Below, one piece after another: positions 45,974-59,311 of a stretch of DNA of 64,000 nucleotides; position 1 is the stretch's first letter; every line of letters starts with the position of its first letter. The translations under genes were made by a program, and so were the position numbers. Origin of the DNA: Raffaelea ambrosiae (taxonomy: Eukaryota; Ascomycota; Sordariomycetes; Ophiostomatales; Ophiostomataceae); NCBI GenBank assembly GCA_002778195.1, contig PCDI01000011.1:488362-552361 (forward strand), read 5' to 3'. The notes under the pieces are model-generated. The model saw nothing but the letters and a program-made list of their open reading frames with translations, was not told the origin of the DNA and did not search any database.

Positions 45974-47026
45974 TACACATAAGACTGGGGTCTCGATTTG
46001 TTTTGACTTTCTTAATTTCGTGTGTGGGGTACAATCGGCTAATCTTGTCGGCATTTTTGTTACATTTGGATACCTTTTTTCGCCTTGGAGTCTCATTGTG
46101 CTGTTTGGTCTTTACTTTTTTTGGTTGATTCCCCGTGGGCAGGTTACACTGATTTGCTCTTCTATGGCATGCCTTACACAATGCTATATGCCTATGCAGT
46201 TGACTGATTGCCATCTACTTGTGTACCTCATGCTCGTGTTCTTCATAGCGCTGTCGGCGTCTTCTTTTTTGGCAAAGCTTATCATAACCAGGGTAACAAG
46301 TCACCTTGGAAGCGTGCGATACCATGGTTTGTTTGCATGGGACTATTATGTCTCCTAACTCCTAATTCACTCGGTTCTGCCTAGTCTAGCCAAAATGCGC
46401 CATCCACACTCTGATTGGAGGCGTAGCAGTTGACGTGATGATGGTTTCGTCTGGCTTCTTCTAGTGTAGTAGGATATATGCATGTTCCAACCGTCTAATG
46501 CGCAAAAAAAAAAGCGCCAGTGGCTCCTGAGCCTGCACGCAACATCTTCAACCTGCCGCCGTATTTTTTTGGCTTCGGGCACCTGTTATTGGCACGACAC
46601 CGTGGACTGCGCTCGTCGTTGACCATGAAGATGGCGTGCGAATAGTGTGACAATGTCCCTTCTCCAAAATGCCTCATTGGCCCAGATGCCTCGACGAGAA
46701 GAAAGAGGAGAAACGGCTTGGTGCATCTTTGTGCATGACGCAGCATTGTGGTTATCTGTGTGAGACGCTCGTCATGTCGTATGGGGATGACCTTTGGTTG
46801 CAACCCAGCCCCCCTTCCCAGATGCCCTGGGGGCATGGCAGATCCCTCTGGTGCAGCTGATGCAAATTTGTTTCTCCGAGAGTGACTCGCATACGGCATC
46901 GGCGTGGTACAGCTAGGCCGACTTGGTGGATATCTCCTTCTCCCATTGTTGGGGGAGTCTTGCGTGTGGTGTGATGCGAGCTGTCCAAAGCCGGCAGTGG
47001 GTGTTTTGGGGCATTTGTGAGCGTCG

Positions 47027-47125
47027 GTTCTTGACACCCAGTTTTTGACACCCAGTTTTTGACACCCAGTTTTTGACACCCAGTTCTTGACACCCGGTTC
47101 TTGACACCCGGTTCTTGACACAGCG
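47027..47125. repeat. 14-bp minisatellite, seven copies
   Basis: Unit GTTTTTGACACCCA, seven head-to-tail copies with T/C at the fourth base and A/G at the last. The final copy is interrupted (15 bp). It starts to decay at GTTCTTGGGACAC. Copies 2-4 are identical, which suggests recent expansion. Confidence 0.92.
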
Positions 47126-47158
47126 GTTCTTGGGACACTTTCGAGATTTTGCTCCTTT

Positions 47159-47178
47159 TGTGTGTGTGTGTGTGTGTG
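47159..47178. repeat. (TG)10 microsatellite
   Basis: Twenty bases of TG immediately beyond the PCC1 stop codon (gene on the minus strand), close to the minisatellite. Confidence 0.9.
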
Positions 47179-47187
47179 TTCCCCCTC

Positions 47188-47625
47188 TCATGTCGTGGCC
47201 TCGGTCGTTGGCTTCAGCTGCTCCTCCAGCTTCTTCCCCCCTCCAGCTGCCTCTGCTTCGAGCACATCCTCATCCAGGCCGCCCATCACCTCCAGAACCA
47301 GCCCGACGCTATCCAGAAAGGCATTGACGGATACACGCAGCATGCGGTTTGTCGTGGCTTGGTAGGTGGCGCGCAGAATGGTCTTGTCGTCACCGTCGGC
47401 GGCATCCTGCACAACAAAGGAGCGTCGCACCGAGGGCGACAGCTCCCGGTCCACCGACAGCACCTCCAGGGCGATGGTTGCCAGACGGGCCGTGGGAAAG
47501 GGGATGTCTATGACTCTGTTGGGGAGAGATGTTGTTAGAACGGAGAGGGCAGTTTGTTGCAGGCAAACATCCACGAGAAGGGGGGAACCCTACAGAGAAC
47601 AGGGAAAGTCCGGATCGACAGCCAT
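47188..47625 (-). CDS. PCC1: EKC/KEOPS complex subunit PCC1
   Basis: Small dimerising subunit of KEOPS, which makes the t6A modification of ANN-decoding tRNAs and affects telomeres and transcription. Two exons, 47625-47594 and 47515-47188, 119 aa. The intron has donor GTAGGG and acceptor CAACAG, and splicing yields PCSL|VIDIPFPTARLATIALEVL. That is the expected start of the Pcc1 fold: a beta strand, then a helix ending in LSVDREL. The second half, ILRATYQATTNRMLRVSVNAFLDSVGLVLEVM, is the conserved C-terminal helix with the RxSVNAFLDS pattern. The last 30 residues are a charged tail. Without the intron the frame has a stop after 11 codons, so the splice is required. Confidence 0.9.
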
Positions 47626-48517
47626 GACGAATGACGTTCGACGGGAGGAATCTGCCGCGCGCGGGTGTGGGTTTGAAAGATCGGTGAGCACGATATTCGT
47701 ATGTACACCGTAGTTATGTGCAAAGATGCAGAGACGAGTAGCAAAAATGGTGCGCTGTTTCGTCTTGTCTCCAGCGGGGCTGTGGGGAGGAGGGGGTTGC
47801 TTGCAGCACCTGGGGGGGGTCCGGCCAGTGTCAGGTGACTAGCGCTGTGTCAAAGTGCGCTGTCTGGCAGCCTTTCAGTCCTTGCCAATGGCAATTTAGT
47901 GGCTTTATGCAAAAGTATGGCCCCTGTTGCCGTAGCGACGGGCGAGGCCGACCCAAGTGGGCGACCCGGCGTGGCTTGACAACGGAATACGGGTCCCTGA
48001 TTGGCCAACTAGCGGCCGTGTTGTTCTGGGGGGGGGGCTCCGCAGGGGAGAATCTCGCCTTTTCAGTATGGAGACGTTTTGCCACCCCTGGTCCGTCCTG
48101 CTCACGACAGGACCGGGGGGGCCAGCCCAGGCAAGCAACGACAACAAAAACCACAACACGGCCAGAAAAGGGAAAAACAAAATATACCATTTTGCAACAA
48201 TACCCACCCGATCGGCCGTCGCTGCGCTGTCTGCTCCTGCCTCCTCCCCCTCTCTACCGCGCACTTCGTCCTCATCATCATAACAACCCCGTCCAAAGGT
48301 TGCCAGCACAGCTGAGTCTCCAGCAGCGGAGAAACATATACACCTCGCACCCTCCCGCACGCCCCCCCTTGTTTTGGCACGAAGAGTCGAACCGAACTTT
48401 CTTCTTCCTCTTTTCTTCCCTACGGCCTCGTCCTTTGTCCTCTTCTCTTTGCTCTTTCTGCTTCCTCCTCTTCTCGTGTCTTTCTACCCTCAACGGCTTC
48501 GTCCTGTTGATCGCTCG

Positions 48518-48570
<53 letters not shown>

Positions 48571-48856
48571 TATTCCATTCATATACGCTGCGTTTTCTCT
48601 CCGCTGTCCGCTGCCTCCTAGTCATTGCTCATGCTCGCACGACACCCCTCGCATCATCCATAGACGACCTGCCCTGCTCTCTTTTCCTACGAGACGCTCC
48701 TCGGGCGACCACGCGACCAAGCTTTTTCTATTTTCAACAGAGTCCGTGACTGTTCAGGACGTTGTTGTGTTTACGTCTCCTATCTCCTCGCTCTCCCACT
48801 TCTCCTTCCTCCTCGCGTTCCGCCTCTTCCTCCGCCAGCCGGCCGCCTCCAGACCA
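47626..48856. other. Divergent promoter of PCC1 and CDC14
   Basis: About 1.2 kb. The right half is a C/T-rich CDC14 leader including a TC repeat. The frame is open from an ATG at 48374 into CDC14, but that stretch would encode Leu/Ser/Phe repeats from the TC tract and is judged to be leader. Confidence 0.55.
48523..48567. repeat. (TC)22 microsatellite in the CDC14 leader
   Basis: Forty-five bases of alternating T and C, within the probable 5' leader of CDC14. Confidence 0.95.
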
Positions 48857-51386
48857 ATGGCGCCCTCCTCGTCCAAGGCCGCCAACTTGGGGCAGATCAT
48901 TGAATACCTCCCGGGTGAGTCTGCTGACCCCCCCTCCCCTGAGCAGCTTCTAGGGGCGGCACACTAACAGACATGCCGTTTGCAGACCGGCTGTATCTGG
49001 CCTCCTACCTCAACCCACCCAATGCCGAGACGCTCTTCCCCTTTGGCGACCACCCCGTCAAGACGCCGAGCAAGCGCACGCACAGGGCTGTCCAGTCCGA
49101 CGTGACAGGCGCCTCTTTCAAATCGACCGGCCACGAGCCGTACTACTTCACCGTCGACGACTCCCTCCTCTACAATGCCTTCCACCACGACTTTGGTCCG
49201 CTCCACGTCGGCCACCTCTACCGCTTTGCGCTGCATTTCCACGAAGTCCTCGCTGCTACCGAGAGCCAGCAGCGGCCCGTGGTTTTCTGGAGCCGGGCCG
49301 ATCCTCGGAGTACGTGGAATGCTGCTGTTGTTGTTGTGGCAACATCCAACGATCGTGGACATATCTGTGACTAATGGTTTTTTTTTTTCTTTTTTTGCTT
49401 CTAGGTCGCGCCAATGCCTCTTGTCTGCTTGCCTGCTACATGGTGCTCATCCAGTCGTGGCCGCCACACCTGGCGCTGGCGCCCATTGCCCAGGTCGACC
49501 CGCCGCTGATGCCGTTCCGGGACGCCGGGTACAGCCAGGCGGACTACGGCATCACGGTGCAAGACGTGGTGTACGGTGTCTGGAAGGCCAAGGAGGAGGG
49601 CTGCTGCGTGCTGGACAACTTTGACCTGGCCGAGTACGAGACGTACGAGCGCGTCGAGCACGGCGACTTCAACTGGATCACCCCCAACTTCCTGGCCTTT
49701 GCGTCGCCGCAGCACAGCCCCATTGCCCGCATCACCGAGGGCTCGGAGCTGTATGCCACGCTGCCGCGCTCGCTGGACGCCGTCGACATGCACCCGACGC
49801 TGCCGCAGCCGTTCAAGAACGTGCTGCGCCACTTTTCGGAGCGCAACATTGGCCTGGTGGTGCGCCTGAACTCGGCGCTCTACTCGCCGTCCTACTTTGA
49901 GGCCCTGGGCATCCAGCACCTCGACATGATCTTTGAGGACGGCACCTGCCCGCCCATGTCCACCGTGCGCAAGTTTGTGCGTCTGGCCCACGAGATGATC
50001 AACATCCGCAAGAAGAACATTGCCGTCCACTGCAAGGCCGGCCTGGGCCGCACCGGCTGCCTCATTGGCGCCTACCTCATCTACCGCCACGGCTTCACCG
50101 CCAACGAGATCATCTCGTTTATGCGCTTCATGCGGCCCGGCATGGTCGTCGGCCCGCAGCAGCACTGGCTGCACCTCAACCAGGGCGTCTTCCGCGAGTG
50201 GTGGGTCGAGGAGCGCGTCGAGCGCAAGCTGCGCCGTGAGCTGGCTGCCGCGGCCACGGCAGCAGCCGCTTCCGCTGTTTCTTCTTCGACGAACAACAAC
50301 AACAACAACCTGCCCAGCACCCCCATCCGGGCCATGCAAAAAGCCAGCCTCGGCCGCTCGCAGTCGGCGACAACGACGACATCGACGCCACCCAACCGCA
50401 GTGTCTCGGGTCGCTCGCCGCTGAGCGAGATGGACCAGGAGCGTACCAATGTCGCCTCCACGGCCGCACAAGAAGACTACCTGCCGGCACCCACACCTGG
50501 CCAGCCGCGCAAGACCACGCGCGTCGTCGCTGCCGCCGCCACCACCACCGCTGCCGCCGACCGGCACCACCCCTATGCTCGCGGCGGCAGTGGCAAGACG
50601 GCCTCATCCAGCAACAGCCGCAGTGCCACAGCGACTGTTGCGGAGGAGGAGGAGGGCGAGGTCGAGATGGAGGGCGCTGGCGCCACCACGACAACGAGCA
50701 CGACAACCGAAGACACCGAGGTGTTCTCGAGAAGCAGCGGCAGCAGCAGAACGAAGCAGCAGCACCGCGGTAGCCAGGCGAGCGCGAGCAGCCGCGGCAC
50801 CGACTCGGAGGAGGAGGTGTACCTGCGGATGCGGATGCACCGCAAGACATCCACGACCACGACGACGGCGGCTGCGATGTCGTCGCCGGATCACCACCGG
50901 TCACCCGACAGCGGCAGCATCGGCGTCAGCAGCAGCACCAGCGGCCGGCGCCATGCCTCGCACGCGTACCACGGCCACGCGCAGAACAAGGCCAAGTCGC
51001 GGTCGGTCAGCCACAGCAGCACGGCAGCGGCGGCGGCGGCGGCCCTGCTGATCGACAGCAACGACGCGTCCAACGACGCGGAGAACATTGGCTCGGGCAT
51101 GAGCCGGGTCAAGTCGATGCAACAGGCAGACTCGTCGGTCACTGGCGTGACTTCTTCGTCGTCCACATCGCCGTCCCATCTGATGCGCGAGCGGGCCAGC
51201 TCGACGTCGGGTGTGTTGGCCAAGGTGCGGAGCTCGGACCGGTCGAAGCGGATGGTGGGCGCCGGTGCTGGTGCCGCGGCTCCCGCGGGTATCCGTAAGA
51301 CTAGCGGGCGGGTCGGCAGCGCGGGCAACCTGCCGTCAGCGGTGACGATGGCGTCTGTGGCGCGCAAGATTTCGGGGATGCAGTGA
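48857..51386 (+). CDS. CDC14: CDC14 dual-specificity phosphatase (mitotic exit)
   Basis: Reverses CDK phosphorylation at Ser-Pro sites; effector of mitotic exit and septation, normally nucleolar until anaphase. Three exons: 48857-48914, 48986-49309 and 49405-51386; 787 aa. Joins give EYLP|DRLYLASYL and DPR|SRANASCLLACYMV. The first half is the core: an N-terminal DSP-like domain and a catalytic domain with FEDGTCPP (general-acid Asp) and the P-loop HCKAGLGRTG (Cys337, Arg343). This is followed by GFTANEIISFMRFMRPGMVVGPQQHWL, diagnostic of Cdc14. The C-terminal 360 residues are Ser/Thr/Ala/Arg-rich and disordered, as in fungal orthologues where they hold localisation signals. BUB2 of the same pathway is 12 kb to the left. 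Confidence 0.96.
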
Positions 51387-54300
51387 GGACAGGAGGGAGA
51401 GAGTGGATTTTTTTTATCTTTCCACGACCTCTCCTTCTGCATTGTACGGATTGACGAATTTCATGACCATGTCAACGTTTCGGGTTTTCTCCTTTTGGTC
51501 GCGGGAAGTGTGTATCATCTACGGACCATGGCCAACGAACAACGGACAAACGGACAGACGGACCCCAACTGACCAAGCACTGACCCTTACAACTCTCCCC
51601 TAACCCGACCAACGTCCCTTTCCTCCTCCCTCCCCCGACTCCAATGGTATTGACCCTACGCTGCATGACTTGGCGTTTTGGCTGTGTCTTTTTTTGTCCC
51701 ACGTTTCTCTTTTTTTCGGTCTCTTTTTTATTCATTTACGAAAGTCTTTCTAGTATACGCGCTGCACAGCTGAAGAGGCATTCTTTTTGCATTTCTTTAT
51801 GAAGCGGGTAGCGGGAGGTGTGCTTTTTGTGGGCAAGAAGACAGGGCGGTGGTGGTATGGAAGAAGAAGAAGACGAAGCAAAAAGGAGTTGATTCCTCAT
51901 TGATTCTAAATGCTGGCGTTGGGAAACAAAGGGCCTCTTTTTTTTTCCGGTGGAGGGCGATTTGGTGTGAACAGTCTCTGTTCTGCGTTGTTGGTTTTGG
52001 TTTTGGGTTCTTTTTTTTTTGCTTCGTGTTTTTTTCCCCTTGCTGTTACTGCTCTATTTTGATTTGGCTCTGGTCTTGTGTTTTTTTATTTTACGGAACT
52101 CGTTCTGTTCTGAGTTTTTTTGAGACGGAGAAGAAGCTTGGGGGAGGGGGAGTCGAGAAGAGTCGCCTGTGTTTTGTGTGTCCCGTCTAATTGTTTCTTG
52201 GCTTGTTGCCTTTCTTCTGATTTTCTGGTTTTGTTGTTTTTGGCGGATGGGACTTGTTCGTTTTTCTCTTGTTGCCAATACATGCATTTCAAAAAACAGA
52301 AACAGCTCTTGTGCCACCATGTGTGAAAGCAACGACGGACCGACAAACTCTTCTGTCGATCCAACTGGGCCTGTTCCTTTTGTTTCCTCTTGTCTGGCAT
52401 GACTGAGGGCATGGTCCAACGAACCGTCTACGAAGATATGGATTGGATGATCACTGTTGTGGGCTCCCTCTTTCTGACGTCTTGACAAACAAGGAGGCAC
52501 AAGATTTGTTTCTTCCCCCCCTTTTGTTCTTGTCCTATCATCATGCTTCTTCTTTTTGTTTTGTTTTTCTTTCTCTCCCCCTTTTTTCTCCATTGCCTGT
52601 TTTCAAAAGGGGAGACCCAATGGAAGTTTCGTATGATCGATTGGCCATTTCAGCCTCATCTCTCCTTCCTCCCCTCCCCCAAGAGGAAACCAATCACAGC
52701 GCCAAAGTCGCAGAATGGCGACACCTTGCCTGCGTCCCACCACCCCCTACCCGGATAAGCCCGTCTGCGCAGACGAGCGAATGAGCCCGTGGGAGCCAAC
52801 GGGTGCGCTTGCTCACTCCCGGCAGGGCCGAGGAAATACAAGGGAGAGGGCACGGTAGGAAAGGAAGGGAAGGGAAGGGGTGGTAGCCTTGTACACCCTC
52901 CATCCCCCCCCCCTCCCCCCTGCTTTCTTGCCAATGAAACATCACCGTTGGATGGTCATGGGATGGAAGAAAGGGGGGGGGGGGGGGGTGGGGTGAAGCT
53001 AAGGATATGTGAAAGAGAGAGGAGGGACAGAACGAAACAAGTTTGGGCATCAATGGTGTCAAAAGGTGAGTCAAACTTGTGCACTTGTGCGTGTGTGTGT
53101 CTGGGGAGCACCAGCAGACAAGCAAATTCACCACAGAATTCGCCGGGAGGAAGGGTCGGGCGGGCATGATGACAGGCATGATAACAGGCAGGACAGAACG
53201 TGGGAAGGGTGGTGGTGGAATGTGGTGAGAGGTGAAAAAAAGAAAGGAAACCACTTGGGAGCGTGAAGACTGCACAAACTGCGCAGGCGTTGCGTGGAAA
53301 AAGGTACATCGTGCCGCCCAACCGTGTTCGCCGCAACCCAGAGACGATGTTCAAAAGATGTCCAGACGTGACAGAACGCGCAGAGACGCAGAGACGCAAG
53401 ACACACAGACGCTGTGCATTTCAGACGCAAGACGGAAAGACGCAACTTGCCGAGTCACCCACGCGATCTGCTGCTTGCCTTGCCCGGGTCCCTCGATAAC
53501 GGGATGGGGGGGGCGGAGGCATGATATGACATGGCTGCCAACACAGCATCACCGCCAACCACCATGGCTGGCCGCTACCAACGAGCCATGTCCCATCATC
53601 GTCAAATATGCCTATCCTGTCATGCGACCCAATCCTTCCACCTTCCTTCACCGGCCAATCGTCGAGGCCTCCTGTGGTTCAAGAAACAGCACACACGAGC
53701 TTGAGAAAGGAAGAGAAGGGAGGGAAGGCATCAGAAGATGGGAGGGAGCAAAAGGGGGTTGGTTGGAAGGAGAAAAGGAGACATTGGGCAGGCAGGGAAG
53801 GGGGGAGAAGGGAGAGAGGAAGAGAGAGAGAGAGAGGGAGGGTAGTCGGGGGCCGAGACGATCGTGCGGAACTTGTGGTCCACTTTTGGACCAACGGGCG
53901 ATGGTGATGCTGTTCTGGGTGTTCAGGCCATGGCCGTTCCGCGGCAGACGTCACCTAACGGCGGGTGGGTGGCCCGGACGAAGAAGATGCGGCAGCCTAG
54001 AAATAGCACCAGCTAGTTAACCAGGGCCGCGGGAGGAGCGACCACCGCCGCCCCCTCCCTTCCCCCCTCCCCCCCAAGGCGTGGTGTGTTTTACATAGCT
54101 GGTGGTTCCATGAAGGGAGGTGCCCCCTTTGGGGGCTGGGCTTCCAGAAGCCACACAGACTTTTTCTCATTTCTATTTTGCGCCTCCTTTTGCCGGGGCA
54201 GCCAGTCGGAGGCCAGAGAAGCCCGAGGCCACAACGGGGCCCTGGGGGCTGTTCTGGCTTTCTAAAAACGGAGTGCCACGGGGAAGGAGGGGGGGGGGTC

Positions 54301-57300
54301 AACCCATGACCAAGCTGCACATCAGGGCAAGGGAAGGGATAGGGGGCCAGACAGATGCCGCATGGAGCTAGTTTAGACGTGCGTCGAGTTTTGCCAAAGC
54401 AAACGAAAGGATTGCGGAAGGGCAAGAAGCGAGAGCGTGGTGTGTGAGACCTCGGTCAAGAACGAGACAGAACATGGCAACTCTGGCAGTCCACAAAGAA
54501 GAAGAGTCTGCGCATGAGAGGGCAAAGGACAGGACGGACAACAGAACGAGTAGAAGAGGGGGGGGGGGGCCCGCGCTGGCCTAGCTGCTCTTGACCGTCT
54601 TTCTCCTCCGGCTCTAGTTCTGCATGGCTGTTGCCTAGATGAAAGGTGTAGGATCCGGCCAGAGAGAGAGAGAGAGAGAGACACACACATGGATCGGCGA
54701 AGTGTAGCGTCTTGAGCAAGGAAGACCAACGCATGCCGGCGGTGGATGATTCGTGAGTCGCCTGAAAAAGCGGCTGTGGTGGGCAGGATCACGGAAGCTG
54801 ATGGCCGTCGAAAGTGAGGCCCATGAGGTCCTTTTTTTCTTCCCCATCCTGCTGCATTGGCCTGGCTTGGTCGCAGCTAGGCTGAAAGCAAAGGGTTGCC
54901 ACAGATCGGGAGACAGCAACAGCACGAAAGCTCGCAAGTTGGGCCGTGGGGCGAGCTGGACGGGCGGCCCATCCATTGCTCATTCACTGGACTGCGGCGA
55001 TCGGCAAGGTGTGCTTGTCTGGCTGCGAGCGAGGGGAGACAAGAGATCGTGGCTGGCACTGTCCTGGTTTTCCTGGTTCGAAGGAAGCGGACAGGCGGTC
55101 CCCGTCAACGCCCAAAGAGGCCCCGAGGTCGTCCAAGCCAGAAAAAAAAAAAAGTGAATCCCGCTCTTAGCGAGAAGGACATGGACAATACGTAGAAGTG
55201 GTATGATTGCGTCCCAAGGAAGCGGAAAGGGGTGGCCACCGGGGGGGGGGCCATCCAACAGCCACAGCTGGTGCATGAAAAGGAGGCGTCCAAGTGGAAA
55301 CAAGGCCTCTCTGGGAGGTCCGAACAAGGGAAGGGGGGAGGCCATGGTGGCCGGCCCATGTCTCCACAAGACACATATACATAGCAATTCGAGGGTCGAA
55401 ACGAGGGTCTCCAAAGGGGGGCGCTGCATCCGGCAAGGCAGACACAGAGTCTGTATTGGGAGAAGAATGGGAGAGAGGTTATGACAAAATCAAACCGAAC
55501 TCGAGCCGGGGGGGTAAAACAAAACAAAAAAAAAAAAGGAAGACAATAAAAACTGGGCACGCGTGGTGGCAGAGCATGGCCAAGCTACACACGGCCAGGC
55601 TGGAAGAAAACGAAGAGAGAGATTTTTGCTTGCTTTTCCTGCTTGCTTACTTGCATGCTTTCTTGCTTGGCTGGCTAGCTGGCTGGCCGGCTGGGGTGTG
55701 CACATCTGACGGGCCGCATAGAAAGAGACCTGCAGACAAATTCCCCAAAGGGCCACAAAGAAACAATTTGTGGCGTAGAGACCGGCGAGAGGGGGTCCAC
55801 GCTCGAAACGAAGCAAGGCAGCAGCAGCAGCAGCAGCAGCAGCAGCCGAGAAAAAGGCGGTGGAAGACAGGAGTAGACGGGGGGGGGAGCACGCCGCCCG
55901 AGGAGGCGCAACGTTGAGGGGGGAAAGGAAAAAAAAGGCGTCTGGATGCAGGAAAGACGATGCGGTCTCGATAATGGGCCACTGTCCGAAATAGGCAATT
56001 ACGAGCCTTTTGCGTGCGTGTAAAAGGGGATGGGCATGGATTAGTCAGATTGGGCGAGCCTCCACCTAGCCCGCCCTCCCCGTTCTGTCCAATGGAAACA
56101 ATTGGCCAATGGGGGGGGGGGAGCGCGTGCGTGGGTGGTCTCTCGCGTTCCCAACCAGTCACGGGGCAGCATCTTCGTAACCGCCGACCCTTTTTCCGTT
56201 TCCCAACGACATCAGCTCCCCTGCATAACGCGGAAACCAGCAACAAACAAACCAAAAAAGCAGGAACGTCGCCGGGACCGTCCATGTGTTGCTCGTTCTG
56301 TCACTGTTTCATTCAAGAAAAGAAAAGAAGGGAAAAAAAAAAACGCCTGTCTGGAAACGGGGCTGAACACGCCCCTAGGCAGAATTCATCTTGACAGACA
56401 TCCACTAGGCTGGCCTCATGGGCCTCTGAAACGGGCCTGTTGAGAGAGAGGTCCCGGCCGTGGCGCTGTCGTCTCCTTTTTTTTTTCTCTTCTTTTTGTC
56501 TGCTTGGCCTTCTGCATCGAGCCCACTTCTTCTGCGCCTGCTCTAGGCTGCTCTGGTCAGTCAAGAGAGCTTTGCCTGAAGCTTGTATCCGTCCGTTGTT
56601 CTCGTCTGTCGCTTCTTTTTTTGGTCCTGTCTGTTTTGTTCGTCTTGTCTATTTTGGCTTGTCTATTCCGGCTCCCCTGCTAAGGCTGTCTGCCCTGTCT
56701 GGCCGTCTTCCCATGGCTCTGCCTCCTTTGTGGTCCGTTTTTCACGCCAGTTTCGCCATTCTCGTCCTTCTTGTCGTCTCCGTCTTCCTGTTCTGGCTGT
56801 TTCCATGTCTATCTGCTCTTGTTTGCTCTGTCTGTTCTGCCTCTCCTGTCTCTCCTCACACTCCCCTCTCCGCTTGCTACCCCCCCCCCCCCCCCCCCCC
56901 TTCCCGTTGCCCACCACCCACTTATAGACACACCCTCCATCCCTGCCTCTTGCATACATAGTATCTTGTGCTATCTCCGCCGTTTGGGGGTGCGGCCGGC
57001 CCCCAGATGGATGTGTGGACAAGCCTGGCCTGCGATCACTTCTCGGCAATGACACCAGTCCGCACTTGGACACTCTCCATGCGTGTCCTCCATGTGTGTG
57101 AGTGTGTCCCGTCCCTCCTTTCCCAGCATGCTCCCCACCTCCCACCTCTTGATCCTGGTCCTCCTCCATCTGCCAACAGCCAGTGACATGGAGGTATTTA
57201 CACCCTCCCTGCTGGGCAGGAGCCCACCTTGATGCACAAACGGTTGTTTTGCGACGATGGGAGCCAAACTGTTTCTTGGGACGCGGACGAATCTTGAGCC

Positions 57301-59144
57301 GGTTCACATTCTTTGGGACACCCCCCCCCTCTTCTCTCCATCTTGGATGTCTGGGACCGGCGATGGTGATGCTCAAGTTACTAGCCCTTGGTTTCTGGCC
57401 GGCCTTTTCGTCGATCCTGGGCTGTACAGTACTTTTATGACGAAACGAAACTTGACAATCGACTCATCGGTTCTGTCCAGAGATTGACCAGCGGAGGTAC
57501 TAACCGTAAACTGGAGACGGACCATCTTGTGTTCGTCGTGAGTCTTCTGCCTTTGCTCTCCACTCTTTCTGTGGGCAACGGCAGGTAGTGCAACCCCGGC
57601 AAGCAGCATCCTGCCAGAATAGGAAAAGGAACTACTTACATAGTATGAACGGAGGAGCCGGCCGGGACCCTGAACAAGCCAGAGACGGCCTTTTGTCACT
57701 AGTTCCTCTGCTTGCATCCACTTGGCAGTGTCCGGCTAGAGGAGAAGGGCTCTCGAGATGGAGAGAGACAGAGAGAGCAGCAACGCAAGCCAATCGTATG
57801 CTCAAGTTGCGAATGTGTGGCGTGTGTCCAGGCCGACGTATCTGGTCTCGTTCTTTTTTTTTTGTTTCTTTTTTCCCTTTTTTTTGTGCACTTGTATTCC
57901 CGTGCACTTCTCTGGCGTGCTGCTATTTGGTCGGTTTGAACTGCAACATGGGTTGCATTTTTGAGTTTCTAAGTTTCTTGAGTAACCGTGTCGAGCTAGA
58001 GAGAAGAGGAGGTGCAAGTATAAAAACCAAGATGACCAAATAAAAAAAGAATTGCAGATTGCGGCGACGGAAACGGGAAAAGGGACCGGGGGAAGCAGGT
58101 GAGAAAAGGTCCCCCAGGGGGGGGGGGGGTGTGGATATGTAAGTCAAAGAGTTGTTGGTGCCAGATATTCTCACGGCATGGACACACACACTTACACTCG
58201 CGCACTCGCACTTACACACACCCCTTCCGTCCTCGTCCTCGTCCTCTCGTCTTCCGCCCATCGACCTTGCTCTCTCTCCACCAGCCTCCACCGCTTCATG
58301 TGTCGATACCCACCTCCCAGCAGGAAGGATGAGGAGGTCCCGGCCTCGGGCCTCTCTTCCAGCTGCAATCCTTGTCTGCTTTCTGCTTGCCGTGCCATGG
58401 TGGGATTGGTCTGCTATCGAGGTTTCACTGTTGGGGAAAGAGCAGCTGGAGCTCCCTGCCTATTATGGTTTTAAAATTGGGGTCTGATTTTTTTTTTTCC
58501 ATCTTTCTCGATCTTCCCTCGTAGCTCTGATTGTTTGGTTATATTATTATTATTTTTGCTCCATATGATTTTTCTTTATTCTCTTTTTTACATCTGGGAA
58601 TTGGTCCAAAGCTTCTCAGCCTATTTGTTCTCCACCTCTTCTGCCAGGGTGTGTAGTTATATTGCCAAAGCCAGCATCGGCCGAGCGCTGTCAAGAGCAG
58701 ACAAGAAAAGGAAGACAAAAGGAGGCAGAGAAAAACGAAGCCAGGAATCAAGGCCTTCAGTATTCACGAACCTGATCCTGGGCTCCTTCTTTTTTGATTT
58801 GACTATTTATTGCGCCCAGGTTTCTGTCTCATCTGTCCTCCAATCCCCCCCCTTTTTTACTTCCCATTCTGCTCTTCTTCTTGCCAGGATCCAGGCTCTC
58901 CCTTTTTTATTGTGTGTTTGCCTTGCCTTGCCTTCTTTCCCTCTCCCCTGCTTCGTCCCTGAGGAGGAACCTGTTATGTCCAGACGTATTTAGTTATCAA
59001 CCAAGCCCTCCTCCTCCTTCCGCACGCCTATCATCTTCCGTCTCTACCCCCCCCCTTGCTACTTGCCTCCTGTACCTCACCTTGAGTTTCCTGATGCATC
59101 CCCCGACTGGAAGGTTCAGCAGACTGTCGCTGACCACGTCGGGC
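51387..59144. other. 7.8 kb gene-free region between CDC14 and the SWIM-finger gene
   Basis: No supported gene. It contains G or C runs of 16 (52973-52988), 12 (about 54558-54569), 21 (56880-56900) and 13 (about 58118-58130), GA repeats near 53820-53840 and 54660-54680, GCTT/GGCT-type tetranucleotide DNA at 55640-55695 and a GCA9 tract. From about 56450 rightward the plus strand is strongly pyrimidine-rich, suggesting a long promoter or leader for the gene at 59145. Confidence 0.5.
55818..55844. repeat. (GCA)9 trinucleotide repeat, noncoding
   Basis: Nine GCA units in the gene-free region, with no coding context on either strand that I can support. Confidence 0.9.
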
Positions 59145-59279
59145 ATGGCTCCGGTAACCCGCTCACAACGTCACCAGTTCGGTGGAGGAAGCAGCAATGC
59201 AGCAGTAGCAGCAGCAGCAGCAGCCGAAGCAGAAGCAGCGGCATCTGGGCCATCACGAGAAGTAGCAGGAGTGGCAGCT

Positions 59280-59311
<32 letters not shown>

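Larger units (their letters stand above)
45974..47187. other. Convergent 3' region of the sulfate permease and PCC1
   Basis: About 1.2 kb with no gene. The right end carries a 14-bp minisatellite and a TG repeat, annotated separately. Confidence 0.55.

Noticed and set aside
48374..48856. In-frame upstream extension of CDC14
   Set aside because: It would translate a (TC)22 repeat into Ser/Leu; Cdc14 proteins start close to the DRLYLASY segment.
49401..50570. 389-codon open frame antisense to CDC14
   Set aside because: It mirrors the conserved phosphatase coding sequence and has no family features.
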